Shown: piece by piece, positions 44,429-56,494 of the stretch
Layout of the letters: each line of letters opens with the position of its first letter
Numbering within the stretch: the stretch's first letter is position 1
From: Isoetes taiwanensis
Lineage: Eukaryota > Streptophyta > Lycopodiopsida > Isoetales > Isoetaceae
Assembly (NCBI GenBank): GCA_021234155.1
Contig: JAJEKV010000035.1
Location: 6,571,891-6,635,890 of the forward strand
Reading direction: 5' to 3'
DNA: 64,000 nucleotides
The notes under the pieces: model-generated
What the model saw: only the letters and a program-made list of their open reading frames with translations
The model's database searches: none
Told to the model about the DNA's origin: nothing
Translations under genes and position numbers: made by a program

Positions 44429-45460
44429 TCAAACATTCCGATCTTTAGATATTTCCATTCTCCAAATGCACTTTCCTAGAACTTCAAAACTGAGAAGGTC
44501 CATTAATTCTATGCCATAATGACGCTTAACATCGTCCCATCCATTGAATAGGTAAGGCGTAACTCCGGTACGCCAAATTGGCATTTGAATGCCATCAGGA
44601 CCTATAATCTGTACCTCCATTCCTTTGGGTGGCGCATGCTCTCTAAACTCAATAGGTATTCTCTGCCATTAAATCAGGCAAAAGCTTAACAGTTAAAAGA
44701 TTAAAAAAAAGGATACAGTGAATGTTACAAAACTTGAAAGCATGAAAAGAGCTACGATGAATGTTATAGAGCTTAAAAGCATGAAAAAAAAAGGGTTTCA
44801 AAAAAGAAAAAAACACAAATCCAACAGAACTTACTATGCCTCTCTTGAGCCAGCTTTTGTACATCTTTATTTCGAATTTCGGATTTGCAACGATCTGATG
44901 GTCTCTTTCTTCAGCAATATTCTGGGTCTGTTCCTTTTCTTGGATCTGACTGTCATTCTTAAATTCTGAATCATTTTTCTCACGTCGTTCTTCTTCTGCT
45001 GATTCAACCACATGGGGTTTTTTCCTTTTATGTTTAGATTTCTTTCCATCCGCTGTGAAGCTTGCAGCAACCCTGGTGGCATACATTTGGGTTTGGACTC
45101 CTTTGTTGCATATTCGAACTCTCATTTTGCAATTTTTATTCAGTTGACAAAACAGGATGTCCGTTCTGCGAATTTGATTCTCAGCCAAAAATTCTGGCCA
45201 CCCTGCTGCTAAATACACTTTGTCTGCCATAGTCTTTAACTGAACAACAATTTTGTGGCCGCTTGGGCCCTCCACAAGCAGAGGCCCATCAGCCACAGCA
45301 TTCTGAAATCCCCTGTCAATTTCCTGCATTAAAATAAACTTAAAACTTCCTTCCAGACAGAAGGAATTATTTATTCAATGAATGGTATACCTACCACAAA
45401 CGGAGTGTCTGGGACAGTTATGAAAAAATTGGCAATGCTTCCGCTTCCGCTTCCGTTCAT
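44429..45460 (-). CDS. B3-domain transcription factor with two B3 domains, three exons
   Basis: Exon 1 45,460-45,395 (starts ATG, encodes M-N-G-S-G-S-G-S-I-A-N-F-F), exon 2 45,323-44,835, exon 3 44,662-44,429 (TAA-type stop at 44,429). Donors are GTG|GTAGGT and ATA|GTAAGT; acceptors are AATGCAG and ATGGCAG. All junctions are phase 0, giving 262 residues. The first B3 domain (about 8-100) has F-F-I-T-V-P, G-P-L-L-V-E-G-P-S-G, Y-L-A-A-G-W-P-E-F and R-V-R-I-C-N. A basic, Lys-rich linker follows (about 110-180). The second B3 domain (about 186-262) has R-I-P-I-E-F, G-M-E-V-Q-I-I-G-P-D-G and L-F-N-G-W-D-D-V. B3 domains bind DNA as a seven-stranded barrel. The REM-like double-domain arrangement suits a plant nuclear regulator with unknown targets. 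It is the only intact host-type gene in the window. Confidence 0.8.
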
Positions 45461-46029
45461 CTTCTGCACAAAAACAAAGAGCCGGTGGTCACTAAACCAA
45501 ATTTGATTTCGGAATTAGTTCCGGCGGAGCCTTGATTGACACGATTTCTGAAATGCCATAATTTTATTGGTCATGATTACCTTAGACTTTAAAAAGAAGA
45601 ATCTGCAGTGGTCCATTATTACCTCAGACCTTTCAGCTTTTTTTTTGGCGCCCTCTTTTTTTTCTAGCCAATAGTTTTGACTATCCCGACAAAATCCCAG
45701 CCATAGCTAATCAGAAAGTTAGTGAGACTTTACCACAGGATTAGGCATATGTATAATATAAATGTATAATAAGTTATCCATTGAAATAACCCATCAGCTT
45801 GGCAATGAGAACAAGTGTTTCATTCATAGATGGCAGTGCGAATTGCACACTCACAACAACAAATAACAATTTCCTCCTCTTACTGTAGTCCATTAAGTCA
45901 GAAAGGCAAAAGATCGCTTCAGATGCAATCAAGCCTATATCGCTTGTATGGTTTAGATAGTGTTTTGATGTAGCATTCTTCATATCGTTTGCATAGATCA
46001 CCTTGGGCACACATATACGGCATCACTTA
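45461..46029. other. Upstream region of the B3 gene, no further gene seen
   Basis: The stretch should contain the B3 promoter and 5' leader. I see no clear TATA box at a convincing distance and no other gene. Confidence 0.35.
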
Positions 46030-48182
46030 GAGCAATGCTCAAATGCCCAATATGGGCATCTGGAAGCACAATGCCTTCTTCCTTCATGATGAGCAAAGTA
46101 TGCAACGTGCTCGAGATTGTGCTCAAGGTTAGCAACATTGATCTGAAATCAAATCCACATTTTCTATTTTTCCCATAGTTGGCATAGAACGGCGTTCTAT
46201 GCCATTAGAACGGCAGAACGTCGTGTTGAGACAGCATCTGTGCTACCGTGCCGTGTACAGGATAGAAAGTTTGGATCTTTTGTTGTTGGCAAGAATGCCG
46301 TGCGGAACGGCCGTTCTGCGCCAAAATCTACCGTTTTCAGGGCAAAGAATGCCAAATTAACACTTGCTGCCAAAATTGAATACAGGTCGACCGTTTGCTC
46401 CTGATTCTTTGGGAAGTATTTGCTCCCGCCCTCTATAATTGGACCTGCAATAGCATTTGCTGACATCAAGACTTCCGCATCTGCATCTACTGCTCGAGTT
46501 TCAGTGCCTGAGTATTATTTGCAAAATTTTATTAACAACAAAGCAAACCGAGCAATCTGACAAAATTCTATCAGAGAGCAAGGCAAACCGGGCCATTCTT
46601 GCTATGAGCAAGCTTGTTTTGGTAAGCTGGACCAAACCAAATCGTTTTCTCAGATCTGTATATATTAAGGTTCTATATATTGGGATTAGGCCCAGGGATT
46701 TCGATATTGAGCACATTTTATATGTTTAGGCTTATTGCATAGCAAAATCTCTTTTTATTGTACATCTATTTATTTATGGTGAAAGATATGCATTGTTTAA
46801 CTGTATTCAAGCTTTTTCTGTAGTTTGAGAGTTTGTTGTTACAAATTAACATATTTGGATGTTATATTCTGAAAGATTTCAATGTTTCTGATCATTTTAA
46901 CTAGTTTTTTAAACAATGTCATTCCGTTCCGTTCTGTGCAAATGAGCTAGCTGTACCCGTTCCTTGAGGCTTGCCATTCTTACAACTATTCCGTTCAATG
47001 CCAAGTATGGTTTTTCCTCACCTTAAAATAGCCATCACACATGCCGTACACATACTTATTCTTCATTCCCTTTTGGTTATGCAGAGGGTTTCATGGCAGC
47101 ACTTAAGTCTGTGGCAATAATAAGGGCATGTCATTGCTGTGATAGTGGTATGCTTGTTTCATCTTTTACAAGTAATGTGTGCTAATGTCCTTTTAGAAGA
47201 ACAAAAAACAAGTGATATGTGCTTATCTGTTATCTTTAGCTCGCTGGTCAAATTGGAACTATATATTCTACTTGACAAATTTTGCTATGTTGTTTGTGGT
47301 CAGTTGCTCGCTGGCCAAAAGCGCACTTGGGTTCGGTGCAATCTTAATTATACAGCACAAGCTTTCATTATTTGTTCTGGTAAAGCCCTCCTCAAATACA
47401 TTGTTCTTTGTTTTTTTTTTTTTTGCCGCAACTAGTAATTTCTGAGGTTTTTGTTGTTGTAGCTAGCATGGCAGCATGTTATATAGCTAGGGACCATACT
47501 ATTCTGAAGCGTGCAAGATCAAGCTCGTTTAGTGCTAGAAGAACTAAGTATTATTCAATAGCCCTAAATATGCTTGTTGTTCCCTCATGTGGCATGCCAG
47601 GGACACGAATGTCGCAAAGAGGAGCAGATCAAGTGGTTTTTTTACAAATTTTGTTGAAACTGAACAGATAGTAGAGTTAATTCTTGATGATTTATTTATT
47701 TTTTGCTTTTATGCATTTTAGCATAGGTCTTCATCAAAGTTAAAAATATGTTGTGCGGGTCTGCGAGGGATGATGCGTACCAAGCCTTATGTTCAAAGGT
47801 CATGTTGAGATGAGAAATTTTTCTTTACTTGAATCTTAAAAAATCATTGGGGTTCAATTCCTCATAAGACGATATTTCTCTACTCTATGCAAGTGGAAAT
47901 ATTTATGCAGTAATGGAAATGCTATAAGTTTCTAATGAAAGGATTATGCTTGTTATATTTATTTAAGCATGCTTTAAAATTGGGAGGCTCATCTGCGCAT
48001 GTGTCTGCCATGTTGGCAATCCACAATAGTCATGTCTATAGTTAGACCCTGATTTATGTTTAGCTAAAATTTGATCTATATTTTCTATTTTATTTTTTCT
48101 CAGTTGTATTACTTGGTCTCACACACTTGTGTTAGATATTTCAAATGGAAATAGACTCCTACTAAATTACATTGTAGGTCAA
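46030..48182. repeat. Inverted duplication, arm 2 (interrupted by an insertion)
   Basis: Reverse complement of 7,288-8,680. Colinear homology is broken only by 46,174-47,009, absent from arm 1. Frames with the same translation in both copies (for example K-L-E-L-Y-I-L-L-D-K-F-C-Y-V-V-C-G-Q-L-L) simply reflect the nucleotide similarity; stops differ between copies. Confidence 0.8.
46174..47009. mobile_element. 836-bp hAT-like non-autonomous element
   Basis: The ends are inverted: CATAGTTGGCATAGAACGGC at the left and CATACTTGGCATTGAACGGA read inward from the right (17 of 20). It is flanked by ATTTTTCC (46,166-46,173) and GTTTTTCC (47,010-47,017), an 8-bp target duplication with one mismatch. 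The empty site is visible in the other arm (about 8,510). An 8-bp duplication and CA...TG ends fit the hAT superfamily. Subterminal repeats of GAACGG/CCGTTC are numerous. No transposase is encoded. Confidence 0.75.
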
Positions 48183-48300
48183 TGTAAGAAAGGCAAGCCT
48201 CTTGTGCTTAGCTCTAAAATCATGGCCAAGACCCATAATCTAGAAGTTGCATTGTAGGTCAATGTGAGAAAGGCAAGCCTCTTGTGCTTAGCTCTAAATA
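48160..48300. repeat. Local duplication at edge of arm 2
   Basis: ACATTGTAGGTCAATGTAAG followed by AAAGGCAAGCCTCTTGTGCT occurs at 48,171 and again at 48,250 with one or two changes. Confidence 0.8.
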
Positions 48301-49570
48301 TACTTCCTTCCTTGGTCTCCGTGGACGATAAAATCATATTCTATTCTATTCTATTCTAAAATCATGGCCAAGACCCACAATCACTAGAAGTGCTGTGAAG
48401 TACGTAAAACTTAAAACTCCATAAATAACATGAAAGTTGATCTCCAAGTATAGTAGTAGTAATAGTTGGAGAAATAAGACGAAGCACGAATCTCCTATCA
48501 AACTCTAGATTCAAAAAGCAATTACATTAAGTTGAAACTACAATGTCCTTATTGAATTGATAATCGTGTCTTGTAATAAAGACCATGAGGTCCAACAACA
48601 TTGACAAAGTACAAATTTGAAATGAATTGAAATGGCATAGCATGCTTGCGTTGCATAGTTCATATAGTTGCTTTATCGCGTCATAGTGCACAACATATTT
48701 TCCAAAGGCTAGTTGAAAGCATCCTCTATATTTATCTACTCCAATATACAAAATGGAAGTTGTGTCACCATTTTTCGTTGAAGTCAACGTCAACATTCTG
48801 GCAACAACAAATTTTACAAGTTTACGAGGTCATTCCTCTATTCTACGTGTTTCTTCCCTTGTTCATCCATGTCATCTTTCGTATTGGGAGCTCCAATCAA
48901 TCCCTCGGGACATAATGACATTCCCTTAAGACATAGCCGGAGCTCCCTTAGGACATAGCCAAAGCTTCTGTAATTGAATCTTGGCGACAATGGAAGCTAA
49001 TATATCCAAAATGATGCTTGAAATCACTGCCCTGTTTTTCTTTGTTATTCCCCGCAGACATCGAAGATGAAGCTCGCTCCACCAACAAGGGTTTTCAAGG
49101 CCGCCAACCCTGTTAAACTACGTTCAAAAAGAAGACCGTTTTCTATTTTGGATGTAGACCCTACCCGAGATTAAAAAAAAAAAAGGGGATAAAAAAATCA
49201 GAGCAAAAGAGAAAGCAAAAAGACTTGTTTGTTATGGCGATGCAGTTGGGGCATGTCCAGCTCGATTTTGTCGTCTCCTATTTTTCCTAAGGCTGTCGTT
49301 CGCATAGCCGAGCTCCACTAAAATGGTTCCAATCTTTTTTGTGCCAATCAGCCAAAAGTTTCACCCAAGCATCATATTGGTTCCACTAGTAACTAGTACT
49401 CCAGCACTGATCAACGGTTGCACTGGAATATGGATTTTGCCAGTGACATAATTAAAATGCTTATCGCTTTCTAATACTAAGTCCATCTTGAGCTTCCATA
49501 CAGGAAAGCCAGACCTAGAGAAAACATAAAGTGTTTTCGTTCCAGTGAGCCTAGAAAAGTAACAGTGGAA
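48301..49570. other. No gene seen
   Basis: AT-rich spacer. Reading frames on both strands are short and unrecognised. The last 300 bp could be the internal side of the copia element whose primer-binding site follows. Confidence 0.4.
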
Positions 49571-49577
49571 GAACTTG

Positions 49578-49589
49578 GCTCTAATACCA
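49578..49589 (-). promoter_or_regulatory. Copia-type primer-binding site, minus strand
   Basis: The minus strand reads TGGTATTAGAGC, a common Ty1/copia variant of the initiator tRNA-Met primer-binding site, preceded by ...CATATTTCTAATA as an LTR end. The LTR would extend to higher coordinates; a TATAAATA on the minus strand near 49,665 could be its promoter. The far LTR end was not located and no internal genes remain. Confidence 0.6.
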
Positions 49590-49944
49590 TATTAGAAATA
49601 TGAAGAATACAACAAAAAGGAGCTTATAGAATGCAACACTTTGCCCACAAATTGAGATCAATATTTATACATGAGTGTGTGCCTTATTAGGCAAGAGTGC
49701 CATGTTAGACAAAGGGGAAAAAGGTGCACCACGTCTCCATATAAGGAGGAGATTCCAAACATTGTGCCCAGGCTAGCACGTAGCCTTCAGACTTCACTGG
49801 TTGGGAATCATGAGCCCAACCCAGGCTAGCACATAATTCCCAATGGAATCATGGCACCGCTCAGGTTGCTCCTCCTTAGGAGCTTTCTTTTCAAGGAACT
49901 GCAGCGTGGGGGAAAAATGCGTTCCCTGTACAGTGATCACAGAG

Positions 49945-50512
49945 CAGTGCTGCCGATTTAGCAGCTAGAAATCGTCCAGTTCCAGCTGATGAGGCCATGT
50001 TTGAAAGCTCAAAAGCTATTTGTGATGGTTTGGTTAAGGAAAATACATCCGAGACAATTGCAGTTGTGGGACAGAAGCTGCGCATTGGTTCCAAGCAATC
50101 TCCTTTGAGGTGCGTGGGCCAACATCCATTGGAAAGAACTCTTAACACTTCACCCTTAATTCCTGTTAAGAGCAAAAAGACTGAAGATACCCCACTTCCG
50201 CGTTCCGGAAGTGATGTACCAAGGACATGAAATAATGCATGGAGAATTAATAATGCATGGAGAATCAATGACTCAGTACAATACGTGACACGTTCCTGTT
50301 TTAGTGAGGACTTGCCCTCCCATAACAATGATAAAGTCATTGAAGCCATCTCTTTTGTTCGCAGTGGCAACAAGCAGGACATAATGCAGGGTGATGCTCA
50401 AAGCACGGCCTCACCCATTATCGGGGACATTGAGCAGGTCCTATCAGGGGGGATGCTATGGGGATGCAATGGTTGCAAAAAATGTCCAGGACGAGCATCC
50501 AACACCTATTAA
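49945..50512 (+). other. Unrecognised reading frames, possible gene fragment
   Basis: After an acceptor-like TGATCACAG (about 49,944) a frame runs through P-V-P-A-D-E-A-M-F-E-S-S-K to a TGA at 50,230, and another from 50,285 to 50,512 contains C-N-G-C-K-K-C-P. The opposite strand is also open for 163 codons (50,382-49,891), so coding status is doubtful. No family was recognised. It may be internal sequence of a retroelement. Confidence 0.25.
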
Positions 50513-51032
50513 ACTTATTGACAACAGAAATAAAATGGCATGACAACAATATCAATTACCTGATTGCCATGGTATGCTCAATCACATCTAATGATATGGC
50601 ATTTGCCCCCACTTCATAATTATAGGACCTGACCTATATTCTTCCTCACGCACTTCCTCAAAATTGGCATCCATATCCCCAGGATACAAATATCATCCCA
50701 ATACCAGATGCTATCTTTCCAAGCAGGGATTCCATAGAGCACACACCAGACGTCACTAGTAGTGCAACCCAGGGGTTCACTATCAAATGCCAAGCAGCCT
50801 TGACCCTAGGCTCCGAAATGAATGTCGTGTTCATTGACAAGATCTAAGTACTAGACAAGATAAACTTGTCACAGTGTGCACTAGGCTCGCATTTAGTTGC
50901 TTACGCCCTTGATACCTCGCAAAATGTAGAATCCTTCCATAGCAAGTGTCGATTGTCCAATGCCACTACATTTTTCGTCCCCTACCCAAAAAGGAGGTAG
51001 GATCATTCCCCATCTCAATTTGCCTATCGGAA
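50513..51032. other. No gene seen
   Basis: Spacer between unrecognised frames and a foldback-arm copy. Confidence 0.35.
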
Positions 51033-51247
51033 ATTTTTTTTGCAACACAAACCATTAACATCCAACATACAAAAATTAAATCCCCCAACACATAACAACC
51101 AACACATAACAACTATTGACATTAACAACCAACACATAACTACCATTGACATTAATTAACACAACCATTGGGTCCAACACATTTAAATTAAAATCCCCCT
51201 TAAACCCCATTTGGTTTGGGTGCATATTCATACGGGGGGTGACTCCG
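51033..51247. repeat. Foldback-arm variant, copy of 15,087-15,293
   Basis: TTTGCAACACAAACCATTAA through the CCCCTTAAACCCC run to CGGGGGGTGAC matches the 15-kb variant almost base for base, then similarity ends abruptly at 51,242. Confidence 0.85.
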
Positions 51248-51524
51248 GGTAATTTTTTGCAAGCTTCATTCGGAATGAGCCATAAAACAATATCCAATAG
51301 CGCAATCCTATATTAATCAGCTGGTAGGATGTGAAAGCCTACCAAACCCGGCCGAAAAATTGATGTTTTAGCATATACAACTTAACCGAACATATCCATA
51401 TCATAACTATCAACAAGATCTCGGAGAGAGCTTTCCAATGCAATAAAAATCATCTCAAACAGAGCTCTGGATCAAAAGTTATGATAAGAAATGTGTTGCC
51501 GACGGTGAAATTGCACTACATGCG

Positions 51525-51720
51525 CCCTTCAAGCCCTTCATGTGCCCATTATGAACCACACACACAAAAGGGGCTTTTGTTGTGAGCCATTGGTTGTTGA
51601 CCATTGAAAAAAGGCTAAAATCAATGGCCCTTCAAGTGCCCATTATGCACCACACGCACAAAAAAAGGGCTTTTGTTGTGAGCCATTGGTTGTTGACCAT
51701 TGAAAAAAAAAAGGCTAAAA
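51525..51720. repeat. Tandem duplication of about 90 bp
   Basis: GTGCCCATTATG(A/C)ACCACAC followed by GGGCTTTTGTTGTGAGCCAT and TGGTTGTTGACCATTGAAAA occurs twice in a row. It lies just inside the inverted terminal-like block at 51,745-51,853. Confidence 0.85.
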
Positions 51721-51744
51721 TCAATGGCTCAGAAATGGTGCACT

Positions 51745-51853
51745 CTAGATGTACGCATTAGTACATCCATTTGAATACATCACGAAATCATAGGAAAACC
51801 TTAGTGAAAAGCGTACAAAAACACAAAGAAAACCTCCTGTTATTATGCTACAT
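51745..51853 (-). repeat. Recurrent terminal-like block, inverted copy
   Basis: Reverse complement of the block at 10,733-10,850, from TGTAGCATAATAACAGGAGG to TCTAGAGTGCACC. Confidence 0.7.
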
Positions 51854-52530
51854 ATGCACACGAAAGTGAAGTTTGTCTCAAGGTCTTTCACAAGAGCCCA
51901 TCCTTGTCTTTTTCAAGGCATTGCACATAAGGATTATACCAATAAGTTTCTGTGCCCCTCAAGAGAAGCATCTCTTGATGCTAGCATTCACAACAACAGG
52001 GGTTTTCTGATTAAGCCTAAATATAACTTGATCCAAATGGTCAAGCTCACTCCCTCTTTCCAAGGCCAGAATACCAGCAACAACGTGGATCACAAAACCT
52101 CATCAGATTACTAAATTACAACTCTGGAGCATCTGCTTCAGACTAGGCCAGAGTCACACTCACGTCAATCAAGTTGCCTTCATTATTATCAACAAGCCGC
52201 TTAGTAGAGAAACGGACCTTCGCAGCATTTCTGGCTTCCTTCCTCATGGACAACTAACTAAAACATGAAAAAAAAAACAATAGAATGAAGGCTACGAAAA
52301 CACAAGGCTTACCTAAAAACTGAAAGTAGAGGATGGTTGGACTCACAAACACATCATGTAACGCATTTCTCCTAAGGCACGTTTCCAAGGTGGTTTTTCG
52401 ACGGAAATGTTTAGGTTGACTTGGATTGGGGACAATGATCGGAGACATCGATGGTTAGAAAGGAGAAAGAACTGACAAATAAATAACAGCTCGGCAAGAT
52501 TTTGGATGTCGCAAAAAGCCTACAAGGGCA
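51854..52530. other. No gene recognised
   Basis: Short plus-strand frames exist (for example 51,845-52,114) but carry no known motif. It may include the 5' end of the LINE that follows. Confidence 0.35.
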
Positions 52531-52539
52531 ACTTGCCAG

Positions 52540-55500
52540 CCCATTAATAGAAAATTAAGTCCTCAAAATAGAACTGCAACCCATCAAAAAACAATATGAA
52601 GAAGATCTATTATCAATGTAAAAACATAATTCTGACATCAAAGAGAACACTTGGGCATCCCAACACGAAATTAAAGATTGGAGAGCAAAAGAAGCGTTAG
52701 CAACAGATTGACAGGCATGCACTAGTAGTTGTAATAAAAAGACTGAAAGAATCGGGAAAAAGAGCATACATTCATGAAGGGAAGATCGTTGTCAAGGAAA
52801 AACCTGGTAGGAATCACGACCCTCATAATTGGTATCTAGAATGTCCACGGTTTAACAAATTGAAAAAAGGTGGGTATCCAAAAGTTGCATTAATTAGATG
52901 TCATTGTATTCTTGGAAACATGGGAGTATGTGACACATAGACTAGTAGAGATAGAAGGCTTCACTGGAATGAGAAAAAGGCTAGGCCTAGGTGGCTATGT
53001 TACAATCCAGCATATCAATAAAGTAAAGGTAGTCAAATCCAGCATGTGGCTCGAAATCAAAAGTAGAAATCATACCATTTATATGGCTACAATTTATTTC
53101 CTCCCATTGCAGGAGGAATCTATGATCAAAAGGAACTTGATTCGTATTTACATCTTGCAAAGGATGTGACAGACATGCATAGCAAAGGACATGTGTTCCT
53201 TGTTGGGGATTTCAACGCAAGAGTAGGGGAGTGGCCGACAAGCCAAATTGGAGAAATAGATAACATTTGGCTACTTGAGGCTACATCACATGAAATTGGA
53301 TGGGAGGGAAAACTTTGGATGCTGAACGAAACGAAATGGGTGAGTTTCTTAAGCAATTATGTGCGACATTCAATCTATTTCTATACAATGGCACAAAACA
53401 TTTTCTAAATACATTTGGATTTACATATAAGCACATATGTGGTATGAGCATTGTTGATTGGATAATAGGGACATTAGAAGAAGCAAAGATTGTACAGAAA
53501 TTTGAAATGGAAGAGAATTTAGAATTAGATCATATGCTCGTGAGACTGGAACTAAATACGATGGATGCTCAGAAGCTGAGGCAACCATCAAATGAAAACA
53601 GGATCCAGATTAATTCAAAGAAGGCAAACTTATATTCAATGGAAGTAGAGTCTCATATCAATGATATTTGGCTAGTTTCAATGACGAAAAAAAAGGGATA
53701 AATTGGTGCAAATTATAATGAATTGCATGGAACAAGTTTTTGGCAAAAGATATGCATATAAAACAAGTCGCTCAAATAAAAGATGGTGGGATTCAGAATG
53801 TAAAAAATATCAGGAGTTCTGTTATCAAAATTATACCCAGTGAAAGGCTAGAAAAGTGTTCAGCAAGTTTGTCCGAAAGAAGTAAAAATTGTGGGAGTTG
53901 AACAAGCAACAACAGATGGTACATGAGTGTCACCATAACTCAAAAATGTTTTGGAAGCGATTCCAAACACAGGGAACATTAATGTAATTTCAGTAGGAAA
54001 GATTTGCTCCAATATGCACAAGAGCTATATCAGATACTATACCATATGACACTCATTGCAGAAGCGTAGAATATCTTCTCAACCAAATTTGTAAAGTTAA
54101 GCCTTTGGCAAATCGCAAATGGAAAGGCCACAGGTTCTAATGGTCTCGCAGTTGAACTTTTAAAGTGGGGAATAGAGCGCATGCATGAAAGAATAGCGGG
54201 CATTTTTAATCAAGCAACGTGGGATGGTTTTCCTAACCAATGGTGTGTAAATCGCATTGTAAAGGCAAGTGATAGAGATAAGGTAAAAAACTATCGCACC
54301 ATTATGATAAACAACATAGTGTCAAAACTTTAATGCTTGAAAAGAAAATCATTTTTTGGGCAGGTAATATGCTATATGGCTGCTTTGTTGATTTTGCCAA
54401 AGCCTTTGAGAAGATGCCGCACAAGCGTTTGAGCTATCGATTAGAAGATCTGCGTGTTTCGCTAGCACTTAGGAAAGGAGTAACTCGATTGTATGAAAAG
54501 TTTTGGTTTAATTATCTTTTGACCAGAGAATGTGGAATGCAATGCAGGGGTGAAGTAGGGTGTCTATTGTCCCCAACTATCTTCGGCTTCTTCATTAACG
54601 AACTAGAATCATGACTAAGACAGGAGGGAGGTGCTGGAGTCAAAATTGCTGGATATGTGATACAATTCCTATTATATGCAGATGATGTTCTTTCTCTAAG
54701 ATATCATTAGGCCTGTAGCAGCAATTGAATGCCCTTGAATATTTTTGTGAATCCACTGGCATGAAGGAGAGTAGAGGGAAAACCAAGGTGATGGTCATTG
54801 GAAAACGAGAAGATGTATACTTGATTTACAAAGGGGAGGCACTAGAACAAACACATGTATAAATATTTAGGAATTGAGGTGTCAGATGGATAGGGATGGA
54901 TACAAATGGAATATTAGAGTGAAACAAAGGTCTATGGGCCTTATATAGTACTATGAGTTTGTGGAAGAACAACCATGTGAATAAGTGGAGTTTGAAGAAA
55001 CTCATGTACAAGTCATAATCCAACTTGTTTTACTATATGGATGTCAAGCATGGGAACCAGCCTTGTCAAAGAAAATGTGGGCAGAAGTTGAAAATGTCTA
55101 GAAGCCCTTTCTTTTAATTTAACTGGGGTTCAAAGCCCAAACACCATACGCTTTCTTCCACTTGAAGTGGAATCGCTCTATCAAACACTTGCCTACTTAG
55201 CCCGGGTTAGAAAGATCAATGAAAGCAGAATACCAGCATAGGTTTTGATAGAATCCATGCATCAAGAGCGTCCAGGTTGGTACACACAATTATATGGGTG
55301 GGTAGCAAACTGGGGGATTGATTTGCACGATTTGCCAGAAGATGTTGGAATTAGATGTCGCATACAAAACAAGGTTCTTATAACATTGTGGAGGCACCAG
55401 GAGCGAAGCTAGATTTCTATAGACGTGAGATCAACCTAATGCTGATTTATGTGGAACATGACTAGTTGGATGCAAATCTTGGTGTCAAAAAAGGGAATGT

Positions 55501-55900
55501 AATCTCTAAGGTAAAGAACAAGTAGTCACGAATTGGAAATTGAAGTTGGCCGATATTGTGATATTCCTAGGGAACTTCGTTTTTGCTTCTGCTGCAGAAG
55601 AGCCATGGTAGAGGATGAATAACATGCTTTCCTGGAGTGCGCGATGTTCTCTGCCTTGCGCAAGCAATATGACATCATGGTTCTCAGCTTACATGATCTC
55701 CTGACAATGGAGGCTACAGTCCTTGGGAACTATTTGTATGACTGGTGGAATCTTCATAAGGAATTATTGGAACTAAATGAGTTAGCTGAAAATCTTGAGG
55801 CCAACGGCTTCGTGTGATGTGAATACATACTTTGTTGTAAAAATAGCCGCCTATGGATCTGAGGGTCTTAACGGTAAGAGAAATGCATTATATTATTATA
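52540..55900 (+). pseudogene. Second LINE type: endonuclease plus reverse transcriptase, decayed
   Basis: A full-length but broken non-LTR element. After a coiled-coil-like start (52,555-52,700), an APE-type endonuclease is spread over three frames: W-x-V-H-G-L near 52,840, F-L-E-T-W-E near 52,920, G-H-V-F-L-V-G-D-F-N-A-R-V-G (53,188-53,229), S-I-V-D-W-I-I-G (about 53,450) and D-H-M-L-V-R-L (about 53,528). The RT follows: A-N-G-K-A-T-G-S-N-G-L-A-V-E-L-L-K-W-G (54,115-54,172), C-F-V-D-F-A-K-A-F (about 54,385), C-L-L-S-P-T-I-F-G-F-F-I-N-E and L-L-Y-A-D-D-V-L (about 54,668). The C-terminus has a C-x2-C...H-A-F-L-E-C knuckle (about 55,577-55,645). A TATTATTATATATTAAAG tail ends it near 55,908. 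Confidence 0.8.
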
Positions 55901-55909
55901 TATTAAAGA

Positions 55910-56167
55910 AACCCTTAACGTCCCCTCTCGAAGCTATGGATAAAGCATATCAAAGGATATGACGAATGCCACCAAATACATTATGGTTTACTCGCAAGGT
56001 GCACAATGCTGCATACATTTCTTCCAAATCCAGTCATACTTGCCCGCATTATCCAAACTACAACAAAAAAAAAGTAGACCCCTAAACCCCAACAAACGAG
56101 GGTTAAACTCCACATATTTGGTAACTCTTTGTTGTTCACCCCTTGTTGTTTTTTTCGATTCATTGGT
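55910..56167. other. No gene seen
   Basis: Short spacer between the LINE tail and transposon copy C. Confidence 0.4.
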
Positions 56168-56171
56168 TTGG
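56168..56171. other. Target-site duplication TTGG (left) of copy C
   Basis: TTGG precedes the left end and is repeated directly after the right end at 63,684-63,687. Confidence 0.7.
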
Positions 56172-56494
56172 GGGTCTAAGTTAGATATTGGGGTACAAAA
56201 GCACCCGTCCGGACGCTCTGCTTTTCGTGCTTGATCTGCTGTGCTTGGGGGTGCTTGGAGAGCGGGAACACGATGATCCGTTTTTAGCAAATTGCTTCCG
56301 GATCAATGACATGGCTGCTCCGAAAATCAAATTCGGTTCCGAAATGATCTGGGTTGATGCTTTTTGAGATGGCGGGTCTGTTTCTTGAATTCTTTTGTGG
56401 CGGGAATGATCATTCAAAGCTTGTACCTCAAACGAATCGTTCTTTGTAGATCACGGTTTCTCTCCGCAAAATTTCTCGTACATCGGGATCCTCA

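Noticed and set aside
49891-50382. 163-codon minus-strand frame as a gene
   Set aside because: The opposite strand is equally open, no motif is seen, and splice-like signals favour neither strand strongly.
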